14,999 nucleotides of DNA, taken from assembly GCA_963579025.1 (NCBI GenBank), contig CAUZFZ010000212.1, positions 1-14,999 on the forward strand, given 5' to 3'. Position numbers and translations under genes: made by a program. Positions within the stretch are counted from its first letter, which is position 1. Every line of letters begins with the position of its first letter. Below the pieces are notes generated by a model. The model worked only from the letters and a program-made list of their open reading frames with translations. It was not told the DNA's origin and did no database searches. The stretch is from CAUZFZ01 sp963579025 (GTDB lineage Bacteria; Planctomycetota; Planctomycetia; Planctomycetales; Planctomycetaceae). Positions 1 to 7,790 of the stretch are shown in pieces.

Positions 1-2
1 GC

Positions 3-86
3 GTCAACAAACGCAGACCGAAGGTTCTGGCCCTGATGAAGAAACCACGACACCAACTCCAGGCCGAACTCGAAGCCGCCGCATGA
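3..86 (+). CDS. C-terminal end of an IS4-type transposase (partial at window edge)
   Basis: The frame starting at base 3 is open from the window edge to a TGA at 84-86 and encodes 27 residues. They include KRRPKVLALMKKPRHQLQAE, a basic tail that resembles the C-termini I know from IS4-family DDE transposases of planctomycetes (the pattern NRPxRxEPRxxKRRPKxxxxLxxPRxxxR). The catalytic part would lie to the left, so I cannot say whether the gene is whole. The element's right end probably lies in the 70 bases before the TPR gene; a terminal repeat could sit around 105-122 but its partner is not visible. The call rests on a short segment, so it is tentative. Confidence 0.5.
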   Translation, partial: VNKRRPKVLALMKKPRHQLQAELEAAA

Positions 87-662
87 CGTAACCCCTTGCT
101 ACCAAACCAGCAGTGCCATTCGTGTCTTCCACTTCTCGATTCGCAGGTCCGTGCTATGGGAAATCGTCGTGTGATCTTCCTTGGGGTTCTTTGCGCGATC
201 TGTCTGGCGGCAAGTTCGGGTTGGATCTACTACCTGCATTCACAATGGTCGACGCCCGAACGGTTGATTCTGCGGGCGGCGAAGGCCGTGCAGGATGACG
301 ACCTCGGTCGTGCGTCGGTCCTGATCCGCAATGCGATCAGGCTGGACCCCGACAATGCCGAGGCTCGGATTCAGATTGCCAACATCCTCAACAGGCTCTC
401 CGACGAGCGACGTGCCGGAGACGTCCCTGCGGCAGTGGAGCAGATCGCGCATGCAGCGAAACTGAAACCGGACGACCTCGAGCTGCAGACGCGGCTGTTT
501 TACGGCTGGCATCGGCTGGGACGGCGCGATGCCGCAACGACGACGGCACGCAGATTGACCGAACTGAAAAGTGCCGATCTGATTGCATGGATGTATGTCA
601 TTGACGATGAACTGGATCAGGGATATCTGGAGTCAGCCGGCAGACTGATCGACCGCCTGGAG

Positions 663-665
663 TAA
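663..665 (+). other. In-frame TAA interrupting the TPR gene
   Basis: The codons on both sides read as one continuous alpha-helical protein (RLIDRLE, stop, AVTDQSIAF). A single C-to-T change from CAA (Gln) would create this TAA, so it looks like a nonsense mutation rather than a true gene end. Confidence 0.6.
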
Positions 666-1550
666 GCCGTCACAGACCAGTCGATCGCGTTCATCGCTCG
701 CCGGCTGCGGCTTCTGGAGTTGACCCACGACGAGGAATCGCTGCAGGCACAATGTGAGCTGTTCGTGCAGCGATTGATCGCGGCGCGCGACCCGGATCTG
801 GCGAAGGTCGGCACGTCCGTCATAGCGATGTTCCCGTCCATCAGTGCCCGGTATCTCGACAAGTCACCGGATGGTGAACTCGTCCCCCGTTCAACAGCAG
901 TCATCAGGCTGATTCGCAGACTCCTGGCCATTCGACCGCAGAACGAAAACCTGCTGCCCCAGGTGAAGCTGGCCGAGAGGATCGTCGCCGTAAACACATC
1001 CAGGCGGGACAACGATCCGGTTGCCGTGCGCAATCTTCACGCAGAATTCGTCGAGACGGGGCGGTGGCTGATCGGTTCGGAACACTATCCGCGGTACCTG
1101 TCACCGGCATTCGCTCTGCTGCTCTACCACTCGGCCGTGATCGTGGAGTCTCCCGAATTCGCCGTCGGCATTCTTCCCGGCCTCGTTGCCGAACGAGACG
1201 GTAGCCAGACGTGGGAGCCCACCGCCAAGCAACAGGACGGACTGATCGCGTACCACGCAACGGCTCTGTCGCAGGTCCTGGGCACGGAAACGGAGGAGGA
1301 TGCCAGAGACGGCGTCCAGCAGCTGCATGCCCACGAATCCACGATGTCCACGGCACTTCTCCTTAGTGCGCTGCTGGCCGCTCACGATGGCGACACGGAA
1401 CTGGCCCGGGAACACCTGGATGCGGCGGCGAAGGACGACCGGATCGATCCACATCTGATCCTTGCCTTGCGGTGCCAGTGTGACATGCGGACGAAGGACT
1501 GGAAGCTGGTCGCGGACGCACTCGCCAGCCTTGACGGACAAGAGATCGAT

Positions 1551-1555
1551 CCCCC
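1551..1555 (+). other. C5 tract marking the one-base frameshift in the TPR gene
   Basis: Upstream codons in the first frame give ALASLDGQEID. Downstream TPR-like coding resumes in another frame with RQAALLRALLGPPEQ. Removing one C from the run joins them as EIDPRQAALLRALLG. The shift is therefore a one-base insertion in a homopolymer: a mutation, a sequencing error, or less likely a +1 slippery site at CCC-C. Confidence 0.65.
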
Positions 1556-3726
1556 GACAGGCCGCGTTGCTACGTGCGCTACTTGGCCCGCCCGAACAGC
1601 GGCGTCTGACTCGACTGACTGCCCTGCTGGAATTGAATCAGTTCGCAGCAGCCGACGAATTGTTGCAGACGCTGGTCGAATCAGACGTTTACGCCAGCGG
1701 CCACCTGATCCGCATCGTGTACGAATTGCGGAAGGGCGACCTGGTCGAGGCTCAGGCCCGGCTGAATGCGGCACGTGTGGACGACCCGGCTGCGACGGAG
1801 TTCGTGATTGCCGATGTCGCGATCGCCGCAGCTGCGGGCAGGCGGAACGAAATCGAGTCCCGCATGGCGGATCACCTGATTCGTCATCCCGACGACCTGC
1901 GGGTTCGAATGCTGCTGGCACGCTGGTATCAGGTGACGGGAAGAACCGGCGATGCCGTCGCACAGTACAGCGACATGACGCAGCTTCGCCCCGGACTCCT
2001 GCATGCGTGGGTCATGGCAGCCTTGCTGCTGCAAACGTCAGACCAGCAGCGGGAGCTGGACGCTTTGATCAAGGGGATGTCCGGCACTCCTCAGGTCGCC
2101 GAATATGCGGACCGACTGCGTCAGCAGATCACCAGCTTTGCGATTCGCTTGCGACGCAACAAATCCGATTCCAGTCTCGCGCCGGAAACGGTGGAACTGC
2201 TGCAGGAAGACTCCTCGCAGTCGGTCAGAGACTGGCGACTGCTGAACGTTGCCGTCCGGGCCTCGCAGGCTGATGGGGGACCGGGTGTGCTTGCTCAAAT
2301 GCAGTACCTGCTGACGACAGGTGGCGACCGTGAAGAATCAGAGAACGTTCTGGACCGTCTCGAAGGCGGGATGCTGTCCGCGCTGGGTGATATCGCGGAC
2401 TCCGATGCGGCGGATATGCAGCGCCGTATCGGTGAGCTGGTCCGGAAGCACCCGGATCAGCCCGGCCCGCACATTGCTGCCATCGTCTACTTCGCCAATC
2501 GCGATGACGTACCCAACGCGTGGAAGCATGCCCAGGCTCTGGCCCGAATCGATCCGATATCCGGACGGGCGCAGTACTGGTTTGCGCGGCTGCTGGCTGT
2601 TTCCTACCGCATCGACGAGGCGGTCGAGCAGTTGAATACGTCACTGGAGCGTGCCGATCGTCCGGATGCCCGGCTGTTCGGGGCTCGTCTGGAGCTGTTT
2701 CGTGACCAGCCTCAGCAGGCGCTGGAGCACCTCGACCGACTGCCCGGACCACTTTCCAGCCAGTTCGTCCCCGTGGTGTTGCGCTTCGAGACACTGCGGC
2801 GTCTGGAGCAACATGATCGTGCGGCTGCCGTACTGACCGAATTCCTGCAGCGTGAGCCGCAGCACATCTCGCTGTGGCTGCGGCTGGCCGAGCACTACGA
2901 CCGTGAATCCGGAGGCCAGCAGGCCATCGGCCTGGTGAGTGCCGCTCTGCAGCAGCATCCACAGCACTCGGGACTGCGATCAAAGCTGCTCGGATTACTG
3001 GTCCGACACGATCGTCTGGAGCAGGCACAAACACTGGACCGGCAGCTTGCGGAAACACCCGATCATCCCGAGACGCCGCTGTCACTGGCGCTGGCGTTTC
3101 TGACAGCCGGAGAAGTCGACGCAGGGGCCGCCTGGCTCGACAGGGTCGACGTGGCTTCGGCCAATCCCTTTCTGTACGCGATGGCCGTGTATCAACAGGG
3201 GCAGGCCGGCAACGATCGCGCGCTGATCGAGCGGGCCGGAAGTTTGCTCGAACAACTGGCGACCCGGTCACTCGACTCGCTGCCAGTCCTCAACAACCTG
3301 GCCTGGCTGCTGGCCGTGGACCTTGGTCATCCGGATGCGGCACTGCCGATCGTCGAGCGGATCGTCGCCCTGTCGGATGTCGGCGACCTTGATCCAACCT
3401 TTGTCGACACCATCGCCGAAGTCTTCGTCGCGAACGATCGAGCAGCCGACGCATTGAGCCTGGTCCGCAAGTCGGTGCTGCAGCACCCCGCTGACGGTGT
3501 CCTGCGGTATCACAGTGGAGTGCTGCAATTGACGCTGGCGCGTGATCAGGTGCAGATCAAACCGGCTCTGGATGACCTGACGATGGCCAGACGGCTCACA
3601 AAACTCTCCGCGAGACGCGATGCCTACGTCGCTTCCGTGCTTCAGTGGTATGGAAAGGCGCCTTAACCGGACGTCGACCCAGGTGCCGGATCAATGGCTG
3701 TGAGACCTCTTGTGCGTGTCGGCACC

Positions 3727-3750
3727 CAGACAACCCGGCGGGCTTGTCTG
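3727..3750 (+). terminator. Stem-loop after the TPR gene, possible transcript end
   Basis: CAGACAA and TTGTCTG form a perfect 7-base-pair stem around a 10-base GC-rich loop, about 60 bases after the TPR stop codon. No T-run follows, so it is not a classical intrinsic terminator; it may only stabilise the 3' end. Confidence 0.3.
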
Positions 3751-4008
3751 GACCACCCTGCGATCCAGTGCACATGCCCGCACTTCCTGTCAAACGAGCC
3801 AGGTTCCAATAACCGTCACTACGAATAACTGCAGGCATTACTTACTGAACGGTCACTTCACCACAGGTCGTTTAATTCCGCCAGGCTGCGTCAATCTACC
3901 AGTTGATTGGACTGGTGGAGTCGATACGTTCGATGTGTTGACAGTGCAAGACAGTTAGTAGACGGACATGGCAACAACGCTCGAGGCCAGACGCTCCGGG
4001 CGGCTCAG

Positions 4009-4027
4009 ACAACTCATTCAGAGTTGT
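4009..4027. repeat. Perfect 7-bp inverted repeat with a 5-base loop
   Basis: ACAACTC, loop ATTCA, GAGTTGT is a perfect stem-loop about 195 bases before the PEP-CTERM start. It could be an operator or RNA hairpin; nothing else indicates its role. Confidence 0.35.
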
Positions 4028-4207
4028 GTGAGTGGCGACGCGACAGGAGGCAGCTCCCTCTTGTCGAGCCGGAGCGGAGGCCCTCGCTCGCTGGGGCACC
4101 GCCATCATCAACCGGATTAACCAGTTCTGTGTGGTAAGCAACGATTGACGGCAAATGGTATGCATGGTGCGTCTCGGCTACGTGAGATTTGGTATTCGAC
4201 CAATTAC

Positions 4208-4214
4208 GAAGAGG
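4208..4214 (+). promoter_or_regulatory. Ribosome binding site fixing the PEP-CTERM gene start
   Basis: GAAGAGG lies 6 bases before the ATG at 4221. It decides the start in favour of this ATG rather than an upstream in-frame GTG at 4155, which would spoil the signal peptide. Confidence 0.55.
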
Positions 4215-4220
4215 TGTATA

Positions 4221-4934
4221 ATGATTTCGTCCGACCGTTTACTGGCACGTTCGACGTTGGCTGGATTGTTGGCGTTTTCACTGTCGCTCGATTGCGCGAC
4301 GCACGCTGCCGCGGGGATCATCAACTTCGACGCCGTCGACACGTCGAATCCCCCCCTCACCTTTGGTGTCGCGCCAGACTCTTACTTGGCTGGTTTCGGT
4401 GTCACCGTGAGCAACGTCACGCCTACAACCACAGTGGGCGTGAAAACGCCAATACTTTTCGACACCAACGTCGTACTGCTCTCGAACCCGAATTACTTGT
4501 CCCAATGGTGGGCAGGGATCAACGGGACTTCGTTCGATCTGATTTTTGATCAGCCGCTTGTGAACCTGAGCGTATCGATTCCACAAATCACCTCTGGTGT
4601 GATTGTCCCCGCCTTTTCCTTCACCGCACTTGACGCGAGCGGAACTCCGCTGGTCACCAGTTTCAGTGCCGGACTGGGCGGCGCGTCTCCGAGACGAACA
4701 TTCGTGTTCGATGATACCACCAATCCCGGCCTTCAAGGGCTTCGCGTTTTCTCGAATGTGCAAGGTATCGCGGGCATGGGTGGCATTCCGATCGACGATT
4801 TGGTGTTCACAAGGCAGGCCACAGTCCCCGAGCCGTCTACATTCGCGTGCTTAGGTGCGATTGCACTGTTTGCAGGAGTGCGGAATCGTCGTCGCCAAAA
4901 AGCCCTGACCGCACCGACTGCCGAAAGCGTTTGA
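4221..4934 (+). CDS. Secreted protein with PEP-CTERM sorting tail
   Basis: The 238-residue product starts with a signal peptide (basic ARSTLAGLLAFSLSL, probable cleavage after ATHAAA near residue 33). The body is beta-rich, with NVTPTTTVGVKTP and SVSIPQITSGVIVP, and no catalytic motif that I recognise. The end is a PEP-CTERM signal: VPEPST at 203-208, a hydrophobic segment at about 209-221, then the basic cluster RNRRRQK at 222-228. In known systems this tail is recognised by an exosortase in the inner membrane and the protein is exported to the surface or matrix. Unusually, ten residues (229-238) follow the basic cluster. Their codons lie antisense to the end of the reverse transcriptase remnant, so they are probably read-through into inserted DNA. 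The body resembles uncharacterised planctomycete PEP-CTERM proteins, so no specific function can be given. Confidence 0.85.
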   Translation: MISSDRLLARSTLAGLLAFSLSLDCATHAAAGIINFDAVDTSNPPLTFGVAPDSYLAGFGVTVSNVTPTTTVGVKTPILFDTNVVLLSNPNYLSQWWAGINGTSFDLIFDQPLVNLSVSIPQITSGVIVPAFSFTALDASGTPLVTSFSAGLGGASPRRTFVFDDTTNPGLQGLRVFSNVQGIAGMGGIPIDDLVFTRQATVPEPSTFACLGAIALFAGVRNRRRQKALTAPTAESV

Positions 4935-5378
4935 CGCAGTGCCGGACTCGACCACCCATTGAGTCCTGCTTATAAAGCCGGGACTCGTGATTCTCAAACT
5001 GCCTGAGCGTAGCAGCGGCCACGCTCAATCCCTCGGGTGAGAAGTGATACCCGAGGAAATCGATCTCCCGCTCCACCCGACCGACAAACGTCTTGTCCGG
5101 GTGCTGCTCGACACACAGATCATTGAGGATCTGATTGATCACGCGCACGGCCCGCCGCAGCTTCCACCGCGTGGGAGCCAGCACCACCCAGTCATCCATG
5201 AACCGGGCATAGAACAACCCGGTTGCCTCCATCGCCTCATCCTGGCGACTGAGAAAGATGGCCCCGATCAACGGCGACAGCGGACATCCCACACATCCGC
5301 ATTGTGCCCGACATTCTTCCGGCGGTGGCACAGCCAGTCGAAAGCCAGGTCCAGCACTTCGCGCGCGTCGACGCTCAT
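4837..5378 (-). pseudogene. Reverse transcriptase remnant with an internal deletion
   Basis: Two pieces of one reverse transcriptase are visible on the minus strand. The first starts at ATG 5378 behind an AGGT ribosome site and encodes about 33 residues, including AFDWLCHRRKN and NADVWDVR, a helical N-terminus like those of group II-intron-like reverse transcriptases. In the other frame, from about 5289, comes GCPLSPLIGAIFL (RT motif 4), then RFMDDWVVLAPT, whose FMDD at 5202-5191 is the catalytic YxDD variant, then HPDKTF and DFLGYHF (motifs 6-7), and a C-terminal helix ending near SGL at 4900. The fingers and the first catalytic Asp region are missing between them. The tail 4837-4899 is antisense to the neighbouring PEP-CTERM tail and is probably not reverse transcriptase. 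No group II intron domain V was recognised, so the class is uncertain. The product would be inactive. Confidence 0.8.
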
Positions 5379-5411
5379 CGGACCTCACATGACGAGGACG
5401 AGAGTTGACTT

Positions 5412-5437
5412 CACCGGTTGGTACCCGCAATCCGGTG
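5412..5437. repeat. Inverted repeat upstream of the reverse transcriptase remnant
   Basis: CACCGG at 5412-5417 pairs with CCGGTG at 5432-5437 around a 14-base loop, about 35 bases 5' of the RT start on the minus strand. It may be a leftover of the element's structured RNA, but it is short enough to be chance. Confidence 0.25.
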
Positions 5438-5640
5438 TGAGCTGTCCAGGGCACATGTGAGTGCGTGCTGGAACGCGGAACCTGTCAATGCCGCACAAAG
5501 TGACAAATCCGCGTGATCCTCTGAACGACGTATCGCGTCCGATCGTTTGTCGAGACTTCGCCGAGATATCCACATCCTTGTTCGGTAGCATCGGGACGAT
5601 TGCCCCAATCGATCCACCTGTGCCTGTCTTCGCACATTGC

Positions 5641-5655
5641 GGTTCCAAAGGAACC
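5641..5655 (+). promoter_or_regulatory. Hairpin enclosing the ribosome binding site of the second PEP-CTERM gene
   Basis: GGTTCC, loop AAA, GGAACC is a perfect 6-base-pair stem ending 3 bases before the ATG at 5659. The likely ribosome site AAAGGA (5647-5652) is formed by its loop and 3' arm, so folding would hide it. This suggests translational control or simple damping; it is read from sequence only. Confidence 0.45.
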
Positions 5656-5658
5656 CGG

Positions 5659-6232
5659 ATGAAGCTGATTCTGCTCATCATCTGTGCCACCATCGCAACC
5701 CTGAATTCGTCAGCGGCGCTGGGCGCTGTGACATTCAGTGATATCGGCGGTACACAACGGCCGACCAATGTGACGGGCCTGGACGTAAACGGCGTCAGCT
5801 ATGACGTTACGATCACGTACAACATTCCAATCAACAGGGCCACGACTGTATTGATCGGTGCACTGCCAGACAGCGATGCCAATCAGGCTGCGTTTGATCT
5901 ACGCGATGCGGTCAATGCAGCAGCGACCGCCGACTCGAATGAGACGATCGTCTACCTGTTATCCAACACTCAACCTGTTTCCGGCACTAACGCACTTAGT
6001 CTGGCCAGCATTAACGACGAATCCGCGGGCGTCGGGGACTTCCTGGCTTTACTATCCAATACGTTCGTCACGTCCATCGCCCGACCGGCCCGTGGCTCGG
6101 CATCATTCAGCCTTGCCGTGATGTCCGCGTCCAGCGTCCAGCGTCCCAGAGCCGTCGTCCATCCTGATCTGCACCACGACGGCGCTTTATTTACTGCGGC
6201 GAAGAAGGCGGCGCTCGGCGCCACGGACGTGA
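5659..6232 (+). pseudogene. Secreted PEP-CTERM protein, sorting tail out of frame (7-bp duplication)
   Basis: ATG 5659, behind AAAGGA, starts a signal peptide (MKLILLIICATIATLNSSAA, cleavage near ALGA) and a small domain rich in Thr, Asn and Ala (TFSDIGGTQ, DVTITYNIPIN). The frame continues to FSLAVMSASSV at about 6140 and then loses sense, running on antisense to tctA until 6525. In another frame, from 6143, the sequence reads VPEPSS, then the hydrophobic ILICTTTALYLL, then six arginines, and stops at TGA 6230-6232: a complete PEP-CTERM sorting signal. Removing one 7-base unit at 6127-6146 joins the two as MSASSVPEPSS in a 188-residue protein. As written, the product would be secreted without its sorting tail. 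The domain itself is of unknown function. It could be a phase-variable gene or a recent pseudogene. Confidence 0.8.
6127..6146 (+). repeat. Heptamer tandem repeat that sets the frame of the sorting tail
   Basis: GCGTCCA occurs twice in a row (6127-6133, 6134-6140), followed by GCGTCC (6141-6146). Seven is not a multiple of three, so gain or loss of one unit switches the downstream frame. The in-frame version needs one unit fewer than is present. Confidence 0.75.
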
Positions 6233-6305
6233 TGTCCGGACGTTTCCGAGCTGATTATCGCGGACTCACCCGGACCCCGGCTCGCCACTGCATTCGACAC
6301 TGGGT

Positions 6306-7790
6306 TTACGACGGTTTCCTCGTCTGTAGGTGCGTACGTGCGAACGGGATGATCAGCAGTGCCGCGCTGAGCAATAGAAACACGACCGACATCGGTCTTG
6401 TGACAAGTGGCAGCCAACTGCCACCGGAACTCATCAGGCCGGCACACAGGTTCTTTTCGGCGACGGGTCCAAGCACGAATCCGATGACGAATGGTGCCAG
6501 CGGGATGGTCCAGCGTTCCAATTGAAATCCGACAAGCCCGAACAGCAGCATGATCCACACGTCAAAGAACCGGTTCCCCAGCGCGTAGGAACCGACAACG
6601 CAGAACGTCAGGATGACTGGGATCAGGAATGCTCGCGGGACATCGACCAGCCGGGCGATGTATCGGGCGGCCACGACCAGGAAGACGAACATGAAAATGT
6701 TCGCAATGAAGTACGTGCCCATGATCGTGTAGATCAAGGTCGGGTTCTGTCGAAAGAGCTGCGGGCCCGGTTGCAGGCCGTGCAGAACCAGGGCTCCCAG
6801 TAGAATCGCGTCGATCACACTGCCGGGAATTCCCATTGCCACAAGCGGAATCAGAGCACCGCCAACGGTTGCGTTGTTCGCCGATTCCGAGGCGATGATG
6901 CCCTCCTCACTACCATGGCCAAAGTCCTCTGGCTTTTTCGAGAACGTGCGTGCCGTCGAATAAGCCGTGACGGATCCGATGTTCGCTCCGATACCCGGCA
7001 GGATGCCGATCCACGTGCCGATCAGCGAGGACCGCAGCATGTTGCCACTATGAGTTCGCCAGTCGGAGGCTCCTGGCATCAGGCTTTGGTTGGACACCGC
7101 GACACGTTCCAGCGGCTGACCAAGACGCAAGACTTCGGTGATCACCTGGCTGACAGCGAACAGTCCGATCAGCACGGGCAGTAGTTTCAGTCCGCCGTTG
7201 AGTTCCTCGAAGCCAAACGTCATCCGTACTTCGCCCGTGGCTTCGGCGACTCCGGGCATCGCACACAGGATGCCCAGCAGTCCGGAAAACAAAGACCGGC
7301 TGATTGATGCACCGCCGACGGACGCAATCAGAACCAGCGCCATCATGACCAGCGAGAAGAACTCGAACGGTCCGAACTTTGTGGACAGGTCCGCCATCGG
7401 ACGGCTGAGTGAAATCAGGAACACCCACGACACCATGCCGCCGACGAATGATGCCATGATTCCCAGTCCGAGTGCGCGGCCAGGTTGTCCGGACTTTGCC
7501 AGCGGGTAACCATCGAGCGTTGTCATGACCGACGCGGGAGTCCCCGGCATCCGCAGTAGTGTGGCGGTAATCAATCCACCACTGATCGAACCGACGTACA
7601 TCCCGACAAGCAGCATCATGGCCTCGCCAGCGTCCATCGAATACGTCAGCGGGAGCGTCAGCGCAATCACCATTGCCCCGGTCAGACCGGGAATGGCTCC
7701 GACCGTAATCCCCAGCGCCGTTCCAAGGCAGATCAGGAACAGCCCCATGGGAGTTGTCAGAAGTTGGATAGCGGTTTCGAGCGGAGTCAC
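6306..7790 (-). CDS. tctA: Tripartite tricarboxylate transporter large membrane subunit TctA
   Basis: The 494-residue protein has the usual TctA length and about ten to twelve hydrophobic segments. Family motifs are GAIPGLTG at 31-38, MPGTPAS at 81-87 with DGYP just after, GILPGIGAN at 262-270, ESANNA at 302-307 and GIPGS at 320-324. TctA forms the ion-coupled channel that carries di- or tricarboxylates or related organic acids handed over by the TctC binding protein; the substrate cannot be read from sequence. The start is GTG at 7790, whose GTGA overlaps the stop of the upstream tctC-tctB gene by 4 bases, so translation is probably coupled. It is the last gene of the minus-strand operon and converges with the second PEP-CTERM gene, leaving about 70 bases between them. 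Confidence 0.95.
   Translation of the reverse strand: MTPLETAIQLLTTPMGLFLICLGTALGITVGAIPGLTGAMVIALTLPLTYSMDAGEAMMLLVGMYVGSISGGLITATLLRMPGTPASVMTTLDGYPLAKSGQPGRALGLGIMASFVGGMVSWVFLISLSRPMADLSTKFGPFEFFSLVMMALVLIASVGGASISRSLFSGLLGILCAMPGVAEATGEVRMTFGFEELNGGLKLLPVLIGLFAVSQVITEVLRLGQPLERVAVSNQSLMPGASDWRTHSGNMLRSSLIGTWIGILPGIGANIGSVTAYSTARTFSKKPEDFGHGSEEGIIASESANNATVGGALIPLVAMGIPGSVIDAILLGALVLHGLQPGPQLFRQNPTLIYTIMGTYFIANIFMFVFLVVAARYIARLVDVPRAFLIPVILTFCVVGSYALGNRFFDVWIMLLFGLVGFQLERWTIPLAPFVIGFVLGPVAEKNLCAGLMSSGGSWLPLVTRPMSVVFLLLSAALLIIPFARTHLQTRKPS

Larger units (their letters stand above)
156..3666 (+). pseudogene. Large membrane-anchored TPR protein, broken by a stop codon and a frameshift
   Basis: This reads as one gene of about 1,170 codons. 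The ATG at 156 is preferred over an upstream TTG because it places a hydrophobic anchor at residues 5-27, followed by TPR-like helices (for example RASVLIRNAIRLDPDNAEAR). The frame meets TAA at 663-665, yet the next bases continue the same protein (AVTDQSIAFIARRLRLLEL) up to about 1550. There the coding frame moves forward by one base at a run of five C and runs on to TAA at 3664-3666. The last part has the typical TPR ending NNLAWLLA...DPTFVDTIAEVFVANDRAADAL. The protein would be attached to the inner membrane and act as a scaffold. Large TPR proteins such as PrsT accompany PEP-CTERM/exosortase systems, and two PEP-CTERM genes follow, but that link is inference. Sequencing error is the main alternative to true inactivation. 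Confidence 0.8.
3667..4220. other. Non-coding gap between the TPR and PEP-CTERM genes
   Basis: No frame in this stretch gives a convincing protein; the short open frames are rich in random residues and lack ribosome sites. It holds two stem-loops, listed separately. A TTGACA at 3938-3943 and a TTGACG at 4145-4150 look like -35 boxes, but neither has a good -10 box at the right distance. Confidence 0.5.

Noticed and set aside
1551..1555. Programmed +1 frameshift site in the TPR gene
   Set aside because: The nonsense codon at 663 means that frameshifting alone would not rescue the protein, and no stimulatory hairpin or nearby in-frame stop supports it. Mutation or sequencing error is simpler.
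2225..3271. 348-codon open frame on the minus strand inside the TPR gene
   Set aside because: Its product is dominated by Arg, Ala and Pro without domain structure, and the plus strand here reads as clean TPR protein. It is a shadow of GC-rich codon use.
4837..5378. Retron or diversity-generating retroelement
   Set aside because: No msr/msd-like structured RNA and no template/variable repeat pair were found near the reverse transcriptase, and the protein itself lacks half its domain.
5385..5456. Small minus-strand frame of 23 codons just before the reverse transcriptase start
   Set aside because: It ends 6 bases before the RT start and could be a leader, but it matches nothing I recognise and has no clear ribosome site.
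6233..6525. Continuation of the second PEP-CTERM reading frame into the tctA region
   Set aside because: It runs antisense through the end of tctA and loses all resemblance to a secreted protein after about 6140. It exists only because of the 7-base duplication.
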